A stretch of 64,000 bases of DNA, taken from NCBI RefSeq assembly GCF_947489365.1, contig NZ_CANLDB010000001.1, forward strand, positions 806,001-870,000, read 5' to 3'. Shown here in pieces: positions 60,225-64,000 of this stretch (positions are counted from its first letter, which is position 1; each line of letters begins with the position of its first letter). Below the pieces are notes generated by a model. It was given only the letters and a program-made list of their open reading frames with translations, ran no database searches and was not told where the DNA came from. Position numbers and translations under genes: made by a program. This DNA is from an uncultured Nocardioides sp. GTDB lineage: Bacteria > Actinomycetota > Actinomycetes > Propionibacteriales > Nocardioidaceae.

Positions 60225-61256
60225 TCAGTCGCCGGTGTCGCGGACGCGGGCGGCGAGCAGGCGGCGCAGGGAGTCGACGCGCTCGGGCTCGACGCGGCCC
60301 TCCGCGACGGCGAGGTCGAGGCCGCACTCGGGGGCCTCGGCGGAGTGGTCGCAGCCGCGGGAGCAGTCGGAGGCGGCCTCGTCGAGGTCCTGGAACGACC
60401 TCAGCAGGTCGTCGGGGGAGACGTGCGCGAGCCCGAAGGACCGGATCCCCGGGGTGTCGACGATCCAGCCGTCGCGGCGCTCGGAGCCGTCGCCGGGCAG
60501 CGGCAGCATCAGCACCTGCGTCGACGTGTGGCGCCCCCGGCCGGTCACCGCGTTCACGTCGCCGATCTCGCGGCGGGCGCCCGGGACCAGCGCGTTGACC
60601 AGCGTCGACTTCCCGACCCCGCTGGGCCCGACGAGCACCGAGACCCGACCGGCCAGCGCCTCGCGGACGGCGGCGGGGTCCTCCCCGCGGCGGCTGACGA
60701 CCCACCGCACCCCGAGCGCCCGGTACGTCGACACGAGGTCGTCGGGGGAGGCCAGGTCGGCCTTCGTGAGGCACAGCAGCGGGTCCATCCCCGCGTCGTA
60801 CGCCGCCACGAGGGCGCGGTCGATCAGCCGGGCACGGGGCTCGGGGTCGGCGAGGGCGGCGACGACGACGAGCTGGTCGGCGTTGGCGACGACGATCCGC
60901 TCGACCGGGTCCTCGTCGTCGGCGGTACGACGCAGCGTCGTGGCCCGTTCCTCGACCTCGACGATCCGCGCCATCGTGCCGTCGTCCCCGGAGACGTCGC
61001 CGACCAGGCGGACGCGGTCGCCGACGACGACCGCCTTGCGGCCCAGGGGGCGGGCCTTCATCGCCGTCACGGGCAGCGCGTCGAGGGGGCGACCCGCGAT
61101 CCGCACCCGCAGCCGGCCGCGGTCGACCCGCATCACGGTGCCGTCCACCGCGTCGTCGTACGACGGCCGCTCCTTGGTGCGCGGCCGGGTACGGCGGCGC
61201 GGCCGGTCGTAGTGCTCCTGGTCCTCCTCGCCGTACCGCCGTGCGCCCCGGGCCAT
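60225..61256 (-). CDS. rsgA: Ribosome small subunit-dependent GTPase A
   Basis: RsgA is a circularly permuted GTPase that checks 30S maturation. The 343-residue protein has an OB-fold N-domain (about 25-95), NADQLVVVAAL and CLTKADL (G4), then GPSGVGKSTLVNAL (G1), DTPGIRSFGL (G3) and a C-terminal zinc motif (CSRGCDHSAEAPECGL). It lies eight bases downstream of aroA. Confidence 0.96.
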   Translation of the reverse strand: MARGARRYGEEDQEHYDRPRRRTRPRTKERPSYDDAVDGTVMRVDRGRLRVRIAGRPLDALPVTAMKARPLGRKAVVVGDRVRLVGDVSGDDGTMARIVEVEERATTLRRTADDEDPVERIVVANADQLVVVAALADPEPRARLIDRALVAAYDAGMDPLLCLTKADLASPDDLVSTYRALGVRWVVSRRGEDPAAVREALAGRVSVLVGPSGVGKSTLVNALVPGARREIGDVNAVTGRGRHTSTQVLMLPLPGDGSERRDGWIVDTPGIRSFGLAHVSPDDLLRSFQDLDEAASDCSRGCDHSAEAPECGLDLAVAEGRVEPERVDSLRRLLAARVRDTGD

Positions 61257-61263
61257 CAGCGGC

Positions 61264-62553
61264 TCACAGCAGCCCGGACCAGACGTCGGCGAAGCCGGGG
61301 AAGGTCTTCGCCGTGGTGTCGACGTCCTCGATCCCGACGCCGGGCACGACGGCCCCGACCACGGCCGCGGCGTGGGCCATCCGGTGGTCGGCGTACGTGC
61401 GGAACACGTCGCCGTGCAGGGGGGCCGGCCGCAGCTCGAGGCCGTCCTCGCGCTCGGAGACGTCGGCCCCCAGGCGGCCCAGCTCGGTGGCCAGGGCGGT
61501 GATGCGGTCGGTCTCGTGGCCGCGGATGTGCGCGACGCCGCGCAGCACCGACGGCGACGACGCCAGCGCGCACAGGGCGGCGACGACCGGCGTCAGCTCG
61601 CCGACGTCGCGCAGGTCGAGGTCGACGCCGGCCAGCTCGTCGGGCCCGGTCACGAGCAGGCCGTCGTCACCGAGCTCGGCCGTGCAGCCCATCAGCGTGA
61701 GGATCTCGCGGAGTCGGTCGCCGGGCTGCGTGGTGGACGACGGCCAGTCCCGCACCAGCACCCGTCCACCGGTCGCGGCGGCGAGGGCCAGGAAGGGCCC
61801 CGCGTTGGACAGGTCCGGCTCGATGGTCGTGTCGAGGGCGCTCACGGGACCGGGCCGGACCGTCCACCGGTCGGGCTCGGAGCCCTCGTCGCCGGGCGCG
61901 GTCACGTCGACGCCGTGCTCGCGCAGCATCGCCACCGTCATCTCGAGGTGAGGGAGGGACGGGACGGGCTTGCCGTCGTGCAGCACGTCCACGCCCTCGT
62001 CGTACGACGCCCCGGCGAGCAGGAGTGCGGAGACGAACTGCGAGGACGCCGACGCGTCGAGCACGACGCGCCCGCCGCGCACGGAGCCGTGCCCGACGAC
62101 CCCGAACGGCAGGAACGGTCCACCGTCGACCGCCACCCCGAGGTCGCGCAGGGCGTCGAGCAGGGTCCCCACCGGCCGGGTCCTCATGTGGGGGTCACCG
62201 TCGAAGTCGACGCGCCCCGTGTGCAGCGCGGCGACGGGCGGCACGAACCGCATGACCGTGCCGGCCAGGCCGCAGTCGACACGCGCGTCGCCAGCACCGC
62301 CGGAGGACGGCGTCACCGCCCAGTCGTCGCCCGAGGAGTCGACGCCGTGACCGAGCGCGCGCAGCGCGGCCGCCATCAGCTCGCTGTCGCGCGACCGCAG
62401 CGCCCGCCGGACGACGGAGGGGCCGTCCGCGGTGGCCGCCAGCAGCAGCGCGCGGTTGGTCAGCGACTTGCTCCCCGGCAGCCGGACGACGGCGTCGACC
62501 TTTCCGTCCGCGACCGGCGCCGGCCACACCGGCGCCGTCACGGGCGGGGTCAC
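61264..62553 (-). CDS. aroA: 5-enolpyruvylshikimate-3-phosphate synthase
   Basis: AroA transfers enolpyruvyl from PEP to shikimate-3-phosphate. The 429-residue protein has [22 protein letters not shown] near the N-terminus, [48 protein letters not shown], and the C-terminal [26 protein letters not shown]. The N-terminal GSKS and the conserved arginines are present. GTG 62553 is the start. rsgA follows and DoxX-like lies upstream. Confidence 0.96.
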   Translation of the reverse strand: MTPPVTAPVWPAPVADGKVDAVVRLPGSKSLTNRALLLAATADGPSVVRRALRSRDSELMAAALRALGHGVDSSGDDWAVTPSSGGAGDARVDCGLAGTVMRFVPPVAALHTGRVDFDGDPHMRTRPVGTLLDALRDLGVAVDGGPFLPFGVVGHGSVRGGRVVLDASASSQFVSALLLAGASYDEGVDVLHDGKPVPSLPHLEMTVAMLREHGVDVTAPGDEGSEPDRWTVRPGPVSALDTTIEPDLSNAGPFLALAAATGGRVLVRDWPSSTTQPGDRLREILTLMGCTAELGDDGLLVTGPDELAGVDLDLRDVGELTPVVAALCALASSPSVLRGVAHIRGHETDRITALATELGRLGADVSEREDGLELRPAPLHGDVFRTYADHRMAHAAAVVGAVVPGVGIEDVDTTAKTFPGFADVWSGLL

Positions 62554-62571
62554 GGGGGTGTTCAGGGGGGC

Positions 62572-63102
62572 TCAGCTGGCCTTGGCGGCCGCGAGCTTGG
62601 CGGCGTTGGCCATGTCGTGCTGGACGTGCTTGGCCTCGCGCTTGACGTCCTTCGCGGCGCGACGCGCGCGCCAGGCCACGCCGGGCTTGCCCTCGGTGTC
62701 GACGCCGGCGAGCAGCAGGCCGCCCAGGGTCGAGACGTTCTTGAAGAAGGCGAGGCGCTGGGCCTTGACCTGGACCGGGTCGGTCTCGTTCCAGAAGGCG
62801 TGACCGGCGATGGTGGTGAGCGTCAGCGACCCGGCGAGCACCGAGGAGCTGAGGCGGGGGAAGCGGTTGGTGGCCAGCGCGGCGGCGGCGGCGATCTGCA
62901 CCACCGCGTTGACGCGGACCAGGGTGGTGGGGTCCTCGGGGATGGGCGCGGAGGGGACCGCAGCCTTCGCCGCGGGCACGACCCGGTCGGTCACGTTCTG
63001 GGCCTTCGGGCCGAGCGACTCGGCGTTGCGCAGCGCGTTCGCCGCGCCGATGAAGAACACGGAGGCGAGCATCGGCCGGGCGATCAGTCTGATGGCGGTC
63101 AT
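62572..63102 (-). CDS. DoxX family membrane protein
   Basis: The 176-residue protein starts MTAIRLIARPMLASVFFIGAANALRNAESLGPKA, the DoxX pattern, with about four membrane helices (VVQIAAAAALATNRFPR, then VLAGSLTLTTIAGHAFW). A charged helical tail (about 130-176, rich in Lys and Ala) is unusual for DoxX and could bind membranes or nucleic acid. TAGGAA seven bases upstream of ATG may be a -10 box. Confidence 0.85.
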   Translation of the reverse strand: MTAIRLIARPMLASVFFIGAANALRNAESLGPKAQNVTDRVVPAAKAAVPSAPIPEDPTTLVRVNAVVQIAAAAALATNRFPRLSSSVLAGSLTLTTIAGHAFWNETDPVQVKAQRLAFFKNVSTLGGLLLAGVDTEGKPGVAWRARRAAKDVKREAKHVQHDMANAAKLAAAKAS

Positions 63103-63152
63103 AGGGGCATTCCTACACGATCCGTCACGCCGGGGCGCCGTACGCTCGTCCC

Positions 63153-63956
63153 ATGTGCGGCCGCTACGCCTCCACCCGTGACGCCGACGCGCTCGCCGAG
63201 GAGTTCGAGGTCGTCGAGCAGGTGCTGGCGACCCCCCTCGAGGCGGACTGGAACGTGGCGCCGACCAAGCCGGTCCCGGCGATCCTCGAGCGGCCGCCCC
63301 GGGAGCCGGGCGCGGGGGGCGAGGACGACGAGGACGCCGGTCCCCAGCGCCAGCTGCGCTCGCTGACGTGGGGACTCGTGCCCTTCTGGGCCAAGGATCC
63401 CGGCATCGGCAGCCGCATGATCAACGCCCGCACCGAGACGGTGGCGGACAAGCCCGCCTTCCGCCAGGCGTTCGCGAAGCGCCGCTGCCTGCTGCCCGCC
63501 GACGGATACTTCGAGTGGTACCCCACCCAGCAGCGGGGGAAGGGCGGCAAGCCGCTCAAGCAGCCCTTCTTCATCCGCCCCCACGACGGCGGGGTGCTCG
63601 CGATGGCGGGGCTGTACGAGATCTGGCGCGACCCCGACCGCGCGGACGACGACCCCGAGCGCTTCCGCTGGACCTGCACCGTCCTCACCACCAGCGCCAC
63701 CGACGAGCTCGGCCACCTCCACGACCGGATGCCGATGACCGTGGCCCGGGAGTCCTGGGCGGCCTGGCTCGACCCCACCCGCTCCGACGACGCCCGCGGC
63801 CTCCTCGTGCCCGCGGCGCCGGGGGCGCTCACGGCGTACCCGGTCTCCACGGCTGTCGGCAACGTCCGCAACAACGGCCCGAGCCTCGTCGAGCCGCTGC
63901 CGCTGGAGGAGGTCGACCCGGAGGTGGCCGAGCAGGCGACGGGCTCGCCCGGATGA
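63153..63956 (+). CDS. SRAP domain DNA-protein crosslink sensor (YedK/HMCES)
   Basis: The 267-residue protein binds abasic sites in single-stranded DNA. The catalytic Cys2 (after removal of Met) is in MCGRYAST. Asn is in DWNVAPTKPVPA, Glu in DGYFEWY and His in LHDRMPM; all four expected active-site residues are present. A ~20-residue acidic insert (GAGGEDDEDAG) follows NVAPT. TACGCT six bases before ATG suggests a leaderless transcript. It overlaps the next gene by ATGA. Confidence 0.96.
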   Translation: MCGRYASTRDADALAEEFEVVEQVLATPLEADWNVAPTKPVPAILERPPREPGAGGEDDEDAGPQRQLRSLTWGLVPFWAKDPGIGSRMINARTETVADKPAFRQAFAKRRCLLPADGYFEWYPTQQRGKGGKPLKQPFFIRPHDGGVLAMAGLYEIWRDPDRADDDPERFRWTCTVLTTSATDELGHLHDRMPMTVARESWAAWLDPTRSDDARGLLVPAAPGALTAYPVSTAVGNVRNNGPSLVEPLPLEEVDPEVAEQATGSPG

Positions 63957-64000
63957 CGGCCCGGGAGCTGGACACCCCGCACGGTCCTGCCCGCCTCGAG
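63953..64000 (+). CDS. Start of an alpha/beta hydrolase-like gene, cut by the window
   Basis: Only the first 16 codons are inside the window (MTARELDTPHGPARLE). ELDTPHGPAR resembles the N-terminus of KANL3/Tex30-type hydrolases found next to SRAP genes in actinobacteria. The four-base overlap with the SRAP gene shows translational coupling. The identity rests on a few residues. Confidence 0.45.
   Translation, partial: MTARELDTPHGPARLE

Overview
This is a very GC-rich window with GTG/TTG starts, many ATGA/GTGA overlaps and probable leaderless genes. It looks like the chromosome of an actinobacterium, most likely a Nocardioides-like member of the Propionibacteriales. No rRNA, tRNA, phage, IS transposase or CRISPR array was recognised. 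The taxon is inferred from gene content and gene order only.

Region 1 (1-18.2 kb) is an aerobic CoA-thioester aromatic catabolism block. It opens with the C-terminal part of a 2-aminobenzoyl-CoA/salicylyl-CoA monooxygenase-reductase and a PaaX-type repressor. After a repeat-rich gap come a secreted phosphoesterase, a YibE/F membrane protein and an alpha/beta hydrolase. The box (benzoyl-CoA epoxidation) genes follow: boxB, a GNAT acetyltransferase, a second PaaX-type repressor facing the other way, boxC, benzoate-CoA ligase, a flavin reductase and a 7Fe-type ferredoxin that together stand in for the fused BoxA, an amidohydrolase and a small unknown protein. paaK (phenylacetate-CoA ligase) closes the block.

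Region 2 (18.2-32.2 kb) is housekeeping and accessory. It holds a membrane-anchored LuxR regulator, homocysteine methyltransferase, a nucleobase deaminase, purU, a BCCT carrier coupled to an orphan glycine-betaine-type binding lipoprotein, Hsp20, a CNNM/CorC pair behind a strongly folded 5' leader, a flavin monooxygenase, a DoxX protein and a TSUP exporter.

Region 3 (32.4-40.8 kb) is the phenylacetate core: paaZ on the minus strand and paaABCDE-paaI on the plus strand, with a TetR regulator (PaaR-like) downstream. A palindrome with core ACCGATCGGT lies in front of paaK, paaZ and paaA, so one regulator probably controls all three units. paaF, paaG, paaH, paaJ and boxD are not in the window.

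Region 4 (40.8-55.4 kb) has an acyl-CoA synthetase followed by an unknown four-cysteine protein, VOC proteins, YceI with MarR, a SLC13-type carrier, a tyrosine phosphatase, an AraC regulator, and a PhoP/PhoR-like two-component system with a PhoP-box-like direct repeat in front of it. A tandem pair of secreted HExxH metalloproteases ends the region.

Region 5 (55.4-64 kb) has a nucleotidyltransferase, DUF445, a 32-bp tandem repeat array, an S4 protein with no standard start codon, FKBP, CBS, and a hisN/rsgA/aroA/SRAP neighbourhood resembling the one in mycobacteria.

Several small palindromic (REP-like) repeat families occupy the intergenic spaces, especially around the box block and around a DUF559-like gene at 39-40 kb.
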